Shown: positions 1-8,539 of the stretch, in pieces | Numbering within the stretch: the stretch's first letter is position 1 | Layout of the letters: each line of letters begins with the position of its first letter | Assembly: GCF_040957575.1 (NCBI RefSeq) | Contig: NZ_CP162601.1 | Span: 1,364,001 to 1,428,000, forward strand | DNA: 64,000 nucleotides | Direction of reading: 5' to 3' | Source: Vibrio sp. HB236076 | Lineage (GTDB): Bacteria; Pseudomonadota; Gammaproteobacteria; Enterobacterales; Vibrionaceae | Notes under the pieces: generated by a model | Databases searched by the model: none | Told to the model about the DNA's origin: nothing | Seen by the model: the letters and a program-made list of their open reading frames with translations, nothing else | Position numbers and translations under genes: made by a program

Positions 1-273
1 GAAGTGGCAAAATACTCGACGATATACAAACAATTAATCCAAAATAAATTAATTGCTCAAGATTACCTAAAAGGTAAAACTTGCCGAGTTAATATGAAGT
101 TAATTTCTGCTGGTAGTGGCTTTGTTGTCGGTAATGTTACCGTTCTCAGTGGTGATGGTCGATTGTGCACCGCCACGAAAAGTGCCATTACTCAAGTGGC
201 TAACTTTCCGGCGCCAAAAGATCCAGCGGTACTTAATAAGCTTAAAGATATCAATTTAACGGTAGAACTATAA
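1..273 (+). CDS. tolA: TolA C-terminal fragment (5' end outside window)
   Basis: The reading frame is open from the first base and ends 11 bases before tolB. The roughly 90 visible residues resemble the periplasmic C-terminal domain of TolA, including two cysteines (in KTCRV and RLCTA) typical of the domain III disulfide. TolA spans the periplasm in the Tol-Pal complex and links TolQR in the inner membrane to TolB and Pal during outer-membrane constriction. The assignment rests on this domain plus the unmistakable tolB-pal-cpoB order downstream. The membrane anchor and helical domain lie upstream of the window. Confidence 0.9.
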   Translation, partial: EVAKYSTIYKQLIQNKLIAQDYLKGKTCRVNMKLISAGSGFVVGNVTVLSGDGRLCTATKSAITQVANFPAPKDPAVLNKLKDINLTVEL

Positions 274-284
274 GGGATGATGTT

Positions 285-1637
285 GTGATTAAACGACTGA
301 TGATTGGGTTAACATTGCTGGCAGCCTGTGCGCTTAGCCCAGCAAAAGCGGCATTGGAGCTGGTCATTACAGATGGTATTGACTCGGCGAGACCGATTGC
401 TATTGTGCCGTTTCAGTGGCAAGGACAGGGTAAACTGCCTTCAGACATTGCTTCTGTTGTGTCATCGGATCTGCAACGCAGTGGGAAATTTAGCCCTGTA
501 GCGGTTAATAAAATGCCGCAAACCCCACATACTGATCAGGACATTAATTTTGATGCCTGGACCAAAATGGGGGTAGATACGTTACTGACAGGCACAATTT
601 CACAAGATGCCAATGGCCAATATGTGATTAAGTATCAACTGATTGATACGGTACGTGGCCATTTGACAGGGGGGCAGAGTAAAGGCTTGTCTGAAGATGG
701 CCAGTTAGTGGCTTCAAATGATCACATTTTATTGTCTCGCATTGCCAAAATTGATGGCAATCGAATGCGTGAATACGCTCACCGTATTTCAGATCTGATT
801 TATGAACAACTGACCGGTGAAAAAGGCGCGTTTTTAACGCGAATTGCTTACGTTGTCGTTGATCAAAAAGCGCGTTATCCGTATGAATTAAGAATCGCTG
901 ATTACGATGGTTATAATGAAAAGTTGGTGCTTCGTTCTAAGCAACCGTTAATGTCACCAGCGTGGTCGCCAGATGGTAAAAAACTTGCCTATGTGAGCTT
1001 TCAAAATGGCCATGCTGAAATTTTTATGATGAATATTTACCAAGGCACAACGGAGAAGTTAACCAGTTTTCCTCGTCACAATGGTGCACCGGTTTTTTCT
1101 CCTGATGGCAGTAAATTAGCATTGGTATTATCGAAGACGGGCAGCTTGCAAGTCTATGTTATGGACCTCAACACCAAGAAGATTACTCAGGTAACACAAG
1201 GTCGTTCTAACAACACGGAACCCTATTGGTACCCAGATGGTAAATCTTTGATTTTTACTTCAGATCGGGGTGGTAAACCACAAATTTATCGAGTAAATTT
1301 AGACAGCAAATCAACGCAACGTCTTACATGGCAAGGGAGCCAAAACTTAGGCGGCCAGATCACACCAGATGGCAAGTTTTTGGTAATGGTTAATCAAAGC
1401 CAAGCAGGATATCGTCTTGCAAAACAAGATTTAGAGACGGGGGCGGTGCAGGTATTGACCTCAACTCGACTTGATGAATCACCAAGCATAGCGCCAAATG
1501 GTGCAATGGTGATATACAGTTCCATGTATAACAACAAAAATGTTCTATCTATGGTTTCTATAGATGGACGATTTAAAGCTAGACTACCCGCTACCAATGG
1601 TTTGGTTCGTGCGCCAGCATGGTCTCCATTTTTGTAG
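285..1637 (+). CDS. tolB: Tol-Pal system beta-propeller protein TolB
   Basis: A 450-residue periplasmic protein, the usual TolB length. It starts at GTG, 8 bases after an AAGGGA ribosome site. A Sec signal peptide (residues 1-22, ending SPAKA) is followed by the alpha/beta N-terminal domain and then a six-bladed propeller. Its blades show the repeated S-P-D-G-K/S pattern ([30 protein letters not shown]). TolB binds Pal and the TolA C-terminus and takes part in outer-membrane invagination at division. It sits 11 bases after tolA and 31 before pal, so co-transcription is likely. Confidence 0.97.
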   Translation: MIKRLMIGLTLLAACALSPAKAALELVITDGIDSARPIAIVPFQWQGQGKLPSDIASVVSSDLQRSGKFSPVAVNKMPQTPHTDQDINFDAWTKMGVDTLLTGTISQDANGQYVIKYQLIDTVRGHLTGGQSKGLSEDGQLVASNDHILLSRIAKIDGNRMREYAHRISDLIYEQLTGEKGAFLTRIAYVVVDQKARYPYELRIADYDGYNEKLVLRSKQPLMSPAWSPDGKKLAYVSFQNGHAEIFMMNIYQGTTEKLTSFPRHNGAPVFSPDGSKLALVLSKTGSLQVYVMDLNTKKITQVTQGRSNNTEPYWYPDGKSLIFTSDRGGKPQIYRVNLDSKSTQRLTWQGSQNLGGQITPDGKFLVMVNQSQAGYRLAKQDLETGAVQVLTSTRLDESPSIAPNGAMVIYSSMYNNKNVLSMVSIDGRFKARLPATNGLVRAPAWSPFL

Positions 1638-1668
1638 TAATGAGTTTATAAACTAAGGAATATTTAAG

Positions 1669-2208
1669 ATGCAATTGAACAAAATTTTTAAAAGCCTAAT
1701 GGTCGCTTTACCTGTGATGGCGATGGCTGCATGTAGCTCTAGCGATGATGCAGCATCTGCTGCTTCAGCTGCTCAAACGAATCAAGCGGCGCAAACCGCG
1801 GATGCAAGTCAAGGGACTGTGATTTCAGCCGTTGATCAACAAGCACAGTTATCTGATCAAGAGCTTAAAGAGCAAGCGCTTCGTGAGAACCAAACTATCT
1901 TTTTCGCTTTTGACAATTCAACGATTTCCGCTGACTACGAAGATATGCTTGCAGCACACGCTGATTACCTAAGCAGCAACCCAAGTGTCAAAGTGACTAT
2001 TGAAGGTTATGCTGATGAGCGTGGTACACCTGAATACAACATCGCTTTGGGTGAGCGCCGTGCTGAAGCGGTAGAAAAATATCTACAAGCACTTGGTGTT
2101 CAATCAAGCCAAATGTCTATTGTTAGCTACGGTGAAGAAAAGCCATTGGTGTTAGGTCAAAGCCAACAAGCTTACGCGAAAAACCGTCGCGCAGTCATCG
2201 TGTACTAA
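1669..2208 (+). CDS. pal: Peptidoglycan-associated lipoprotein Pal
   Basis: A 179-residue outer-membrane lipoprotein. The signal peptide ends in a lipobox (AMAAC, Cys at about 22), followed by a Ser/Ala/Gln-rich linker. An OmpA-like peptidoglycan-binding domain fills residues 75-179, with the hallmark stretch [20 protein letters not shown] around 125-145. Pal anchors the outer membrane to peptidoglycan and is the partner of TolB. An AAGGA site precedes the ATG by 7 bases. Nothing is unusual about it. Confidence 0.97.
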   Translation: MQLNKIFKSLMVALPVMAMAACSSSDDAASAASAAQTNQAAQTADASQGTVISAVDQQAQLSDQELKEQALRENQTIFFAFDNSTISADYEDMLAAHADYLSSNPSVKVTIEGYADERGTPEYNIALGERRAEAVEKYLQALGVQSSQMSIVSYGEEKPLVLGQSQQAYAKNRRAVIVY

Positions 2209-2222
2209 TTTAAGGACACATT

Positions 2223-3005
2223 ATGATGAGCAGTAACTTTAAGCGAGCCATTTCGCTGGTGTTACTGGCAAGTGCAGCAAGCCCAGTGCTTGCTGCACCA
2301 GCACCAGTATCGGATTTAAATGGCACTGTTAACTACACTTCTTCCGCTTCGACAACGGCAAATGAAACCGATGTTGAACGCCTCGAGCGCTTGCTCAAAA
2401 GTAAAAATATCCTCCAAGCTCGTATGCAGCAGCAAATTGACCAGATGTCTCAAGACATCAGTACGTTACGTGGTCAAATGGAAAAGCAAAATTACGACAT
2501 GCAACAAATGGTAGAGCGTCAGCGTGATTTGTATGTTGAGCTGGATAAACTGCGCAGTGAAGTAAAAAATAGATCAACGGCATCGGTCAGTTCCGGTGAC
2601 GCCGACTCCGTTGCGAATGGGACTTACAGTGCAAGCCCTGATGAGCAAAAAGCGTATCAAGACGCCGTGGATTTGATACTAAAAGAGCGAGATTACGACG
2701 GTGCAATTAACGCCTTCAATGCGTTTCAAAGTGATTACCCAAATTCGTCTTTTTCACCGAATGCTCATTATTGGTTAGGGCAACTTTACTATGCCAAAAA
2801 GCAAGATACGGATGCGGCGAAGAGTTTTGCTGCCGTGCTTAAGTTTGAGCAATCCAATAAGCGTCCCGATGCGTTGGTGAAGCTGGGTGATATTGCTGCC
2901 CGTAATAATCGTAGCGATCAAGCGAATAAATACTACCAACAGGCTGTTGATCAATATCCGGAAAGTTCATCGGCTCAAGTAGCGAAGTCAAAACTTTCTC
3001 AATAA
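2223..3005 (+). CDS. cpoB: Cell division coordinator CpoB (YbgF)
   Basis: A 260-residue periplasmic protein. It has a signal peptide (cleavage near VLAAPAP), an N-terminal coiled coil at about residues 45-110 (heptad-rich, many Gln/Arg/Leu) that trimerises the protein and binds TolA, and three TPR-like repeats from about 140 to the end (YWLGQLYYAKK, ALVKLGDIAARN). In E. coli CpoB coordinates Tol-Pal with PBP1B during septal peptidoglycan synthesis. It starts 14 bases after pal. Two adjacent ATG codons (2223 and 2226) leave one residue of doubt about the start. Confidence 0.95.
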   Translation: MMSSNFKRAISLVLLASAASPVLAAPAPVSDLNGTVNYTSSASTTANETDVERLERLLKSKNILQARMQQQIDQMSQDISTLRGQMEKQNYDMQQMVERQRDLYVELDKLRSEVKNRSTASVSSGDADSVANGTYSASPDEQKAYQDAVDLILKERDYDGAINAFNAFQSDYPNSSFSPNAHYWLGQLYYAKKQDTDAAKSFAAVLKFEQSNKRPDALVKLGDIAARNNRSDQANKYYQQAVDQYPESSSAQVAKSKLSQ

Positions 3006-3093
3006 GCATGGCATCGATGATTTTGTCGGTGGTTTTTGTATAGCTCGGAGGGTACAATACGCAGTATTCTCTGGGTTGTGCAGACATTGAGCA

Positions 3094-4137
3094 ATGAGTC
3101 ATATATTAGATAAAATAGACACCGTATATCCATTCCCTCCAAAACCAACACCGCTTTCTTCTGAGCAAAAGGACGCGTATTTGCGTTCGATTAAGTCAGC
3201 ATTGAAAGAAAAAAACGCGGTTCTAATCGCCCACTACTATACCGATCCTGAAATTCAAGCCTTGGCTGAGGAAACCGGTGGTTTTGTTGGTGATTCCCTT
3301 GAGATGGCTAAGTTTGGCAATCGACATCCTGCAGAAACGCTTATTGTTGCTGGCGTGCGATTCATGGGAGAGTCGGCGAAGATCTTAACACCAGAAAAAA
3401 CCATTCTTATGCCTACCCTTGACGCGGAGTGCTCCTTAGATCTCGGTTGTCCAGCCGATAAGTTTACTGAGTTTTGTGATGCTCACCCTGATCATACTGT
3501 CGTCGTATATGCCAATACTTCTGCGGCGGTCAAAGCACGTGCTGATTGGGTCGTGACGTCAAGTATTGCTTTAGAGATTGTTGAGCATCTTGATAGCGAA
3601 GGAAAAAAAATTATTTGGGGCCCGGATCGTCATTTGGGCTCTTATATTGCCAATAAAACAGGCGCGGATATGTTGTTATGGCAGGGGGAGTGTATTGTTC
3701 ATGATGAGTTTTCCGCTGACGCATTACGAAAAATGAAGCACGTTTACCCTGATGCGGCAATTTTGGTACACCCTGAATCTCCGGCGAGTGTCGTTGCGTT
3801 AGCCGACGCTGTTGGTTCGACGAGTCAATTAATCAAAGCAGCAAAATCGTTGCCAAATAAACAATTGGTGGTGGCGACTGACAAAGGCATTTTTTATAAG
3901 ATGCAACAACTGGTGCCAGAAAAAGAGCTGATTGAAGCTCCTACAGCGGGTAATGGCGCAACGTGTCGAAGCTGTGCTCATTGCCCTTGGATGGCCATGA
4001 ACGGGCTAGAAGCGATCAATAATGCATTATCTGAAGATAATCATGAGCACGAAATTTTTGTTGATGAAGCGACCCGTGTTCGTTCTCTGATCCCACTTAA
4101 TCGTATGTTAGATTTTGCTGAACGATTGAACAGCTAA
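3094..4137 (+). CDS. nadA: Quinolinate synthase NadA
   Basis: A 347-residue cytosolic enzyme that condenses iminoaspartate with dihydroxyacetone phosphate to quinolinate in de novo NAD synthesis. The cysteines that bind the [4Fe-4S] cluster are recognisable: one in the AECSLDLGC segment, one in WQGECIVH, and one in the C-terminal CRSCAHCPW motif. The N-terminal HYYTDPEIQ motif is also typical. It follows cpoB after 88 bases, the arrangement also seen in enterobacteria but without their intervening tRNAs. A strong hairpin terminator follows. Confidence 0.97.
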   Translation: MSHILDKIDTVYPFPPKPTPLSSEQKDAYLRSIKSALKEKNAVLIAHYYTDPEIQALAEETGGFVGDSLEMAKFGNRHPAETLIVAGVRFMGESAKILTPEKTILMPTLDAECSLDLGCPADKFTEFCDAHPDHTVVVYANTSAAVKARADWVVTSSIALEIVEHLDSEGKKIIWGPDRHLGSYIANKTGADMLLWQGECIVHDEFSADALRKMKHVYPDAAILVHPESPASVVALADAVGSTSQLIKAAKSLPNKQLVVATDKGIFYKMQQLVPEKELIEAPTAGNGATCRSCAHCPWMAMNGLEAINNALSEDNHEHEIFVDEATRVRSLIPLNRMLDFAERLNS

Positions 4138-4185
4138 TTGATAACTCGATTTATCTGGTGCAGTTCAATTAATGATACCGAAGAC

Positions 4186-4219
4186 AAAACGCCACTCAAT
4201 GATATTGAGTGGCGTTTTT
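4186..4219. terminator. Bidirectional intrinsic terminator between nadA and the UPF0149 gene
   Basis: A perfect 15-bp inverted repeat (arms 4186-4200 and 4204-4218, loop GAT) has A-rich and T-rich outer ends. It can therefore end transcription of nadA on the plus strand and of the convergent UPF0149 gene on the minus strand. Confidence 0.9.
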
Positions 4220-4233
4220 AGGACTAGGCAGAT

Positions 4234-4854
4234 TTATTGCTGCTCTGCTAATTCCACACCGCGTAATGTTAAGCCACTTAACATGGTTGGAATCGCATTA
4301 AAAACTTCTTCAAACTGATCCAATCCTTCGAGCCCTTGTTCTTGTAGCGTCATTAGCGTCGTCTCAGGATCGTATAGCATTGTGATGGAAAGCAATACAC
4401 CACCGAGTAATGCGTTATTTTCGCTTTGCTCTGGCATTAAGGTTTCCCAATCATCTCGAGTCAATTGCCAACCTTGTAATAACCCTTCACAAAATAGCCG
4501 TGTGTGCTCAGTAACAATGTCTTGGTCGCTGAGCTGACATTTTTCCGGCCATTGCCATGTCCCTTCGAGTAGGGCAGCGCGGCTTTCATTCCAAAGTGAA
4601 ATAATGGCATCAAGGTAGATTTCAAGCTGTTCTCCGTCATTAAATGGGGCTTCTTGTTCGCCTCCCCATAAAAAGGGTAACCACTCTTGTGGTGGGAGCA
4701 CGTGTGGGGCAGCTGCCATTGCGGTCACAAAACCTTGTGTATTGGCTAAACCGAGTAGCTGACCTTCTAGCTCAGGTAAAGCGAGGATCTCTTGTAGTGT
4801 CAAAATCAACTCTTGCTGTTGTGATATCAATAGATTGGATACTAGCAAGATCAT
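4234..4854 (-). CDS. UPF0149 (YecA/YgfB-like) family protein
   Basis: A 206-residue protein recognised as UPF0149 from the LPELEGQLLGL start of the domain, the P-x-EWLPFLWGG segment and the helical C-terminal half with FCEGLLQGW. The family is widespread in gammaproteobacteria; YgfB has been linked to regulatory roles in Pseudomonas, but no biochemical role can be read here. No Shine-Dalgarno stands before the ATG at 4854. A TTG at 4809 preceded by AAGAG would remove 15 atypical residues and is a plausible alternative start. It converges with nadA. Confidence 0.8.
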   Translation of the reverse strand: MILLVSNLLISQQQELILTLQEILALPELEGQLLGLANTQGFVTAMAAAPHVLPPQEWLPFLWGGEQEAPFNDGEQLEIYLDAIISLWNESRAALLEGTWQWPEKCQLSDQDIVTEHTRLFCEGLLQGWQLTRDDWETLMPEQSENNALLGGVLLSITMLYDPETTLMTLQEQGLEGLDQFEEVFNAIPTMLSGLTLRGVELAEQQ

Positions 4855-5072
4855 ATCAGACTGAAAAGGATTGACCGGAATTTTGTCTCAATGACTTGTG
4901 TTGGTTAATTTTTGAACTCATTGTGTTTTGCTGGTGATTTAGTTTGAATTTGAGAACATATTTGGAATTATAGGCTAGTTATACGAAATAAATTGGGTGC
5001 TAATTCTTAATATTTAGTGATTTAATAGCGATAAATTTTATTTGATTTTTTGTTGTAATTTGAGGGTTAAAA

Positions 5073-5522
5073 ATGCGAGTCAATCGATCGCTTTGTGTAC
5101 GGCATGCCGCGGCTGATACCTTTGCTATGGTCTTGTTTTGTTTCTTCTCCGGTATGTTGATTGAGATTTTTATATCAGGAATGACAGTGCAACAGTCATT
5201 GGCATCGAGGACTTTGTCGATCCCTGTCAATATAGCGATTGCATTGCCATACGGCTTGTTTCGAGATTGGATGATTCGGCAATCATCGCGTCTGAGTGCG
5301 GGTAAGTTGAGCAAATCGATAACGGATTTATTGGCCTACGTCATGTTTCAATCGCCGGTGTATGCCATGATTTTGTGGGTAGTGGGTGCTGATTGGGAGC
5401 AAATGATGACGGCGGTGAGCTCTAATGCAGTGATTTCTTGTGCAATGGGTGTCGTTTATGGCCGGTTTTTAGATTTTTGTCGTCGTTGTTTTCGCGTTCC
5501 TGGCTATTATCAAAAAGTATAA
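5073..5522 (+). CDS. alaE: L-alanine exporter AlaE
   Basis: A 149-residue inner-membrane protein, the same length as E. coli AlaE. About four transmembrane segments are visible (around residues 14-35, 48-65, 88-107 and 115-132). The N-terminal [15 protein letters not shown] segment is characteristic of the family. AlaE exports L-alanine by proton antiport and prevents toxic build-up from peptides. A GAGGG site precedes the ATG. It is transcribed alone, just upstream of tRNA-Ser. Confidence 0.93.
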   Translation: MRVNRSLCVRHAAADTFAMVLFCFFSGMLIEIFISGMTVQQSLASRTLSIPVNIAIALPYGLFRDWMIRQSSRLSAGKLSKSITDLLAYVMFQSPVYAMILWVVGADWEQMMTAVSSNAVISCAMGVVYGRFLDFCRRCFRVPGYYQKV

Positions 5523-5597
5523 GCGATGGTATTTTATTCAAATGACTCAATAAGTAAGCGATTAAAACGCCAATGTAACTTTTTTATCTTGTGAGCC

Positions 5598-5626
5598 TTG
5601 ACCCTAAAATCAATAACGATTACATT
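5598..5626 (+). promoter_or_regulatory. Sigma-70 promoter of tRNA-Ser
   Basis: TTGACC (5598-5603) and TACATT (5621-5626) are separated by exactly 17 bases, 32 bases before the mature tRNA start. The C-rich stretch after the -10 box (AAGCCCC) fits the GC-rich discriminator typical of stringently controlled stable RNA genes. Confidence 0.7.
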
Positions 5627-5658
5627 AAGCCCCGTTCGCAGCAAACGTGAATCAATTC

Positions 5659-5746
5659 GGTGAGTTGTCCGAGTGGCTGAAGGAGCACGCCTGGAAAGTG
5701 TGTATACGGCAACGTATCGAGAGTTCGAATCTCTCACTCACCGCCA
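5659..5746 (+). tRNA. tRNA-Ser (anticodon GGA)
   Basis: An 88-nt class II tRNA with encoded CCA. The acceptor arms GGTGAGT and ACTCACC pair perfectly, followed by discriminator G and CCA. The anticodon loop CTGGAAA gives GGA, which reads UCC and UCU. A long variable arm (TATACGGCAACGTATC) and the T arm GAGAGTTCGAATCTCTC are present. The serine identity and length agree with the class II fold. Confidence 0.97.
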
Positions 5747-5752
5747 CATTCT

Positions 5753-5781
5753 AAAAAAGACGTCCTAGGGCGTCTTTTTTT
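5753..5781 (+). terminator. Intrinsic terminator after tRNA-Ser
   Basis: A short GACG(C/T)-CGTC stem flanked by A6 and T7 begins 6 bases after the tRNA CCA end. It is the classical arrangement for a monocistronic tRNA. Confidence 0.85.
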
Positions 5782-6081
5782 ACGCCTAAAAATTAGCATA
5801 CCTGCAATGTCCTACTTCTTAAATCGATGTACGTATTAACCAGTTAATCATCGTAATAATAGCGTTCAAAACTCGTAAAGAGTAACGGGTTAGATTGTTT
5901 TTTACTTAGGCTTTCGTATCGATGATTAGCTAGATACTTCACAGGGTGGGATGAGGTAAACGTATCTCAGGGCAGGGTCTTATGTCAGAGATAGCTTATT
6001 GGCGCAAAAGGCGTTCAACAAAAAGGTAATCAGGGTAAAGAGATTGACCAATACCCTGCACTTATTTGGTACTGATTTTAC
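5782..6081. other. Intergenic region without a recognisable gene
   Basis: I find no supported reading frame here. The only structure seen is a CAGGGTA/TACCCTG inverted repeat with a 16-base loop close to the end of the pterin-synthase-like gene, which could be its transcript end. No second copy of the tRNA 3' end and no integrase remnant is visible. Confidence 0.5.
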
Positions 6082-6960
6082 TTATCGAAAGGCCATTGCA
6101 CCTTTTCCCACGCCTTCGTAAGCAATGACTTGCAATGTCTCACTGGGAGAGAGCTTTTTTTTCACTTCATCAGCAATGAAGTTTGCCAGTAATTCCACTG
6201 TGGTGTCGGTTGGGAGAACCTCACTTTCTGACTTAGCAATGGCAATCTCAAATTCACCTTGCGGCGCTTGATACTTAAAACCATAATGAGTCTCGTCACT
6301 GATGTCTTGCAAGTCATGAGCAAAAGATAAATCACCTAGCGTCACTTGATCTTCTTGAGTTGCGAGGTAAATGTCATGCCAGCGCTGGGCAAAGCTCTGT
6401 TCAATCTGTGTATTTCTTTGACCATTTACTAGGATTTCGATCGGTGAACGATGGCCGTGAGCAATACGCTGGCAATTGCCATCGTGCTTTTTTAGACCGT
6501 GTGTGTAATGGTAATAGGCACCACTTATCGCTTCTGGCCTCAATGTTAATTCTAAGCCGGTGACATTACTCGGCAGGTGCTGTAGTAACAGGTTGTTAAG
6601 GTGCTCAACCACGGATGAAAGGGTAACTTCATCACTATCAATCAGGCAATAAGCTTCTTCGGGACAATGAAGATAGATTGACTTGTCAGAGCGCAATAAG
6701 TGTAACTGAGCATATCCATCAGAAGTCGGGCGATAAACCACACTTTGCTGTTGAGTGGGGATGAGCAAACGATGATCAACGCATTGATCGATAAGTTGCT
6801 TGATTTGTTTTTTTACGCGACCAAAGTCAAGGACCATACTCATTTCATTGAGTTGCCCTGATAGGCTTACATCGACAATCCAACTGTCACCGACAATGCC
6901 TCGCTGCGGACAGTAGAAAGACATATCGATTACCGTTAGATCACGTACAAATAGGTTCAA
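6082..6960 (-). CDS. Two-part 6-pyruvoyl-tetrahydropterin-synthase-like protein
   Basis: A 292-residue protein of the PTPS/QueD T-fold group, about twice the length of QueD. The N-terminal half has VLDFGRVKKQIK and a DHRLL motif, corresponding to the distal half of the PTPS fold. The second half has the zinc-site region (an H-Y-THG histidine, then a Cys and HGH in GNCQRIAHGHR) and the substrate-end motif PTDTTVELLANFI. This suggests duplication with split or permuted motifs. Single-domain relatives make 6-carboxytetrahydropterin for queuosine or pterin synthesis. The start is TTG, supported by a GAGGA site 8 bases upstream. The product is not certain. Confidence 0.75.
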   Translation of the reverse strand: MNLFVRDLTVIDMSFYCPQRGIVGDSWIVDVSLSGQLNEMSMVLDFGRVKKQIKQLIDQCVDHRLLIPTQQQSVVYRPTSDGYAQLHLLRSDKSIYLHCPEEAYCLIDSDEVTLSSVVEHLNNLLLQHLPSNVTGLELTLRPEAISGAYYHYTHGLKKHDGNCQRIAHGHRSPIEILVNGQRNTQIEQSFAQRWHDIYLATQEDQVTLGDLSFAHDLQDISDETHYGFKYQAPQGEFEIAIAKSESEVLPTDTTVELLANFIADEVKKKLSPSETLQVIAYEGVGKGAMAFR

Positions 6961-7073
6961 AGCCCAATTCCTCTTACTTCATAAATCTGATTTTGAGCTA
7001 TAGTACCATAATCGCCAAATTCAAGGAGTAAATATCCTCTGAAAACATTTAATTGCCCAGCTAAGAACTCAAG

Positions 7074-8117
7074 TTATGACCCGTTTGATTGGGGTGGTGG
7101 CGCCGAAGATTCACGCACAACTAACTCGACGTCAAGAGGCTCCGGTAAGGGGCATTCTTCATGGTTGAGCCGTGCAATTAAGTACTTAGCGGCCAACAGT
7201 CCCATTTGCTCTTGTGGCGTTCTAACCGTGGTGATCTGTGGCGTTATGTTGGAGGCTAATGCCATGTCGTCGAAGCCGACAATGGAGACCTCCTTAGGTA
7301 TGTTGATTCCCATTTTATTGGCTTCAAAAATAGCGCCGTAGGCAAATGGCTCTGAGCCGCAAATAATAGCCGTGGGTTTTTGCTTTGCAGACATTAACTT
7401 TCTAAAGGCTTTTCTGCCTTCAGTGACGCTAAAAGAAGTTTGGATAAAATTTGCCTCCAGTAGGGTCAAACCTTTCTGTGCTAGATTGTCTTGTACTCCT
7501 TTGTAGCGGTAGTACGCGCGATCATTCTCTTTTGTATACCCAGATATCAACGCGAATTGAGTGTGGCCTAGTTGCAATAAATACTGAGTAACTAATGACG
7601 CAGCCATGTGATTGTCAAAACCAATGCAAGGGTGTTCAAAGGTATTATCGACAGTCCAAGCCAGTACATAGGGGATTTTTTTGGCTTTGAGTAAATCATA
7701 AAGGTGCTGATCACGTGATTGACCGACTAACAGTAGCGCCTCCATGCCATGAGATACCATTTGGGTAATATGCTCAGCTTCTTTTTCAAGATTATAACTA
7801 TTAGAAGCGAGCATCATATTGTAGCCCGCTGTAGAAATATGCTCTTGAAACACTTCTAAAGTTCGCCCAAACAGACTGCTGTCGAGAGAGGGCATAACAG
7901 CGCCAATCATCCGTGAACGATTTGAAGCCAGCGCTCTAGCCGCGGCATGAGGAACATAATTCAGCTTTTTGATCGCAGCATCAATTTTGGCTTGGCTGCG
8001 TGCACTCACTAGATTGCGATTGTTTAAATAGCGCGATACAGTCACTGGAGCAACGCCTGCTGCTGAGGCGACATCTCTCATGGTCGGATTTTCACTTCCA
8101 TTGCTATCCGCTTTCAT
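7074..8117 (-). CDS. LacI-family transcriptional regulator of the methylated-glycine operon
   Basis: A 347-residue regulator. The LacI helix-turn-helix lies at residues 12-35 (TMRDVASAAGVAPVTVSRYLNN), followed by the hinge and a periplasmic-binding-protein-like effector domain with the typical VSIVGFDDMALAS strand near 280. It is divergent from the dehydrogenase/ABC operon starting at 8540, and a near-perfect CG-centred palindrome lies between them (8413-8440). The simplest reading is local repression relieved by an imported substrate. GntR/CadC-type GbdR control, known from Pseudomonas betaine catabolism, is not seen here. The effector is unknown. Confidence 0.9.
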   Translation of the reverse strand: MKADSNGSENPTMRDVASAAGVAPVTVSRYLNNRNLVSARSQAKIDAAIKKLNYVPHAAARALASNRSRMIGAVMPSLDSSLFGRTLEVFQEHISTAGYNMMLASNSYNLEKEAEHITQMVSHGMEALLLVGQSRDQHLYDLLKAKKIPYVLAWTVDNTFEHPCIGFDNHMAASLVTQYLLQLGHTQFALISGYTKENDRAYYRYKGVQDNLAQKGLTLLEANFIQTSFSVTEGRKAFRKLMSAKQKPTAIICGSEPFAYGAIFEANKMGINIPKEVSIVGFDDMALASNITPQITTVRTPQEQMGLLAAKYLIARLNHEECPLPEPLDVELVVRESSAPPPQSNGS

Positions 8118-8539
8118 TAACCGATCCCTTTGTCATTTTTGGATAGTAAATTATAGAGTATTTGTAGACTTAGAAATGACGTTTCTACATATTATTATCA
8201 CATATAATTGAGAAACTTATCTAGCTTACCGCTTTACTGCCCCCATAATGTGAAAAAATTGGATATTTTTTCACTTATTTTGTGCAAACCCGTTGTGCTC
8301 TCCAGTACGACAATGGGGTCAATTAGTGTGCTTTTTCATTTAATAATCTGATTCTAGTACTTTTTTAAAAAAAACACCCGTTATTGCTATTTTCGGCATT
8401 GTGTTTGCTTTTACAAAAATGGAAGCGGTTCCATTTTTGTGTATTTATTTGGAAATACCCGTCAATAATCGTTGTTGGTAAAAGGAATACAAGTGACTTG
8501 CTCTAGGAAAGACTTCTAGGGTGGGGATAAGGAGAAAGT
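8118..8539. other. Divergent promoter region between LacI regulator and dehydrogenase operon
   Basis: A 422-base AT-rich spacer with no supported gene. It holds the operator-like palindrome at 8413-8440 and the ribosome site of the dehydrogenase (AAGGAGAAAGT directly before 8540). I could not assign a promoter with confidence. Confidence 0.6.
8413..8440. promoter_or_regulatory. LacI-type operator palindrome
   Basis: A 28-bp inverted repeat with one mismatched pair, centred on CG. Its core TGGAAGCGGTTCCA (8420-8433) closely follows the LacI-family operator pattern, flanked by A- and T-tracts. It is 100 bases upstream of the dehydrogenase start and faces the divergent LacI gene, its likely binder. 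Confidence 0.8.

Noticed and set aside
2839..3102. 87-codon minus-strand frame at the cpoB-nadA junction
   Set aside because: It mostly overlaps cpoB in antisense, has no recognisable motif and no ribosome site.
5659..6081. tRNA-Ser as an integration site of a genomic island
   Set aside because: No integrase and no second copy of the tRNA 3' end is visible in the window.
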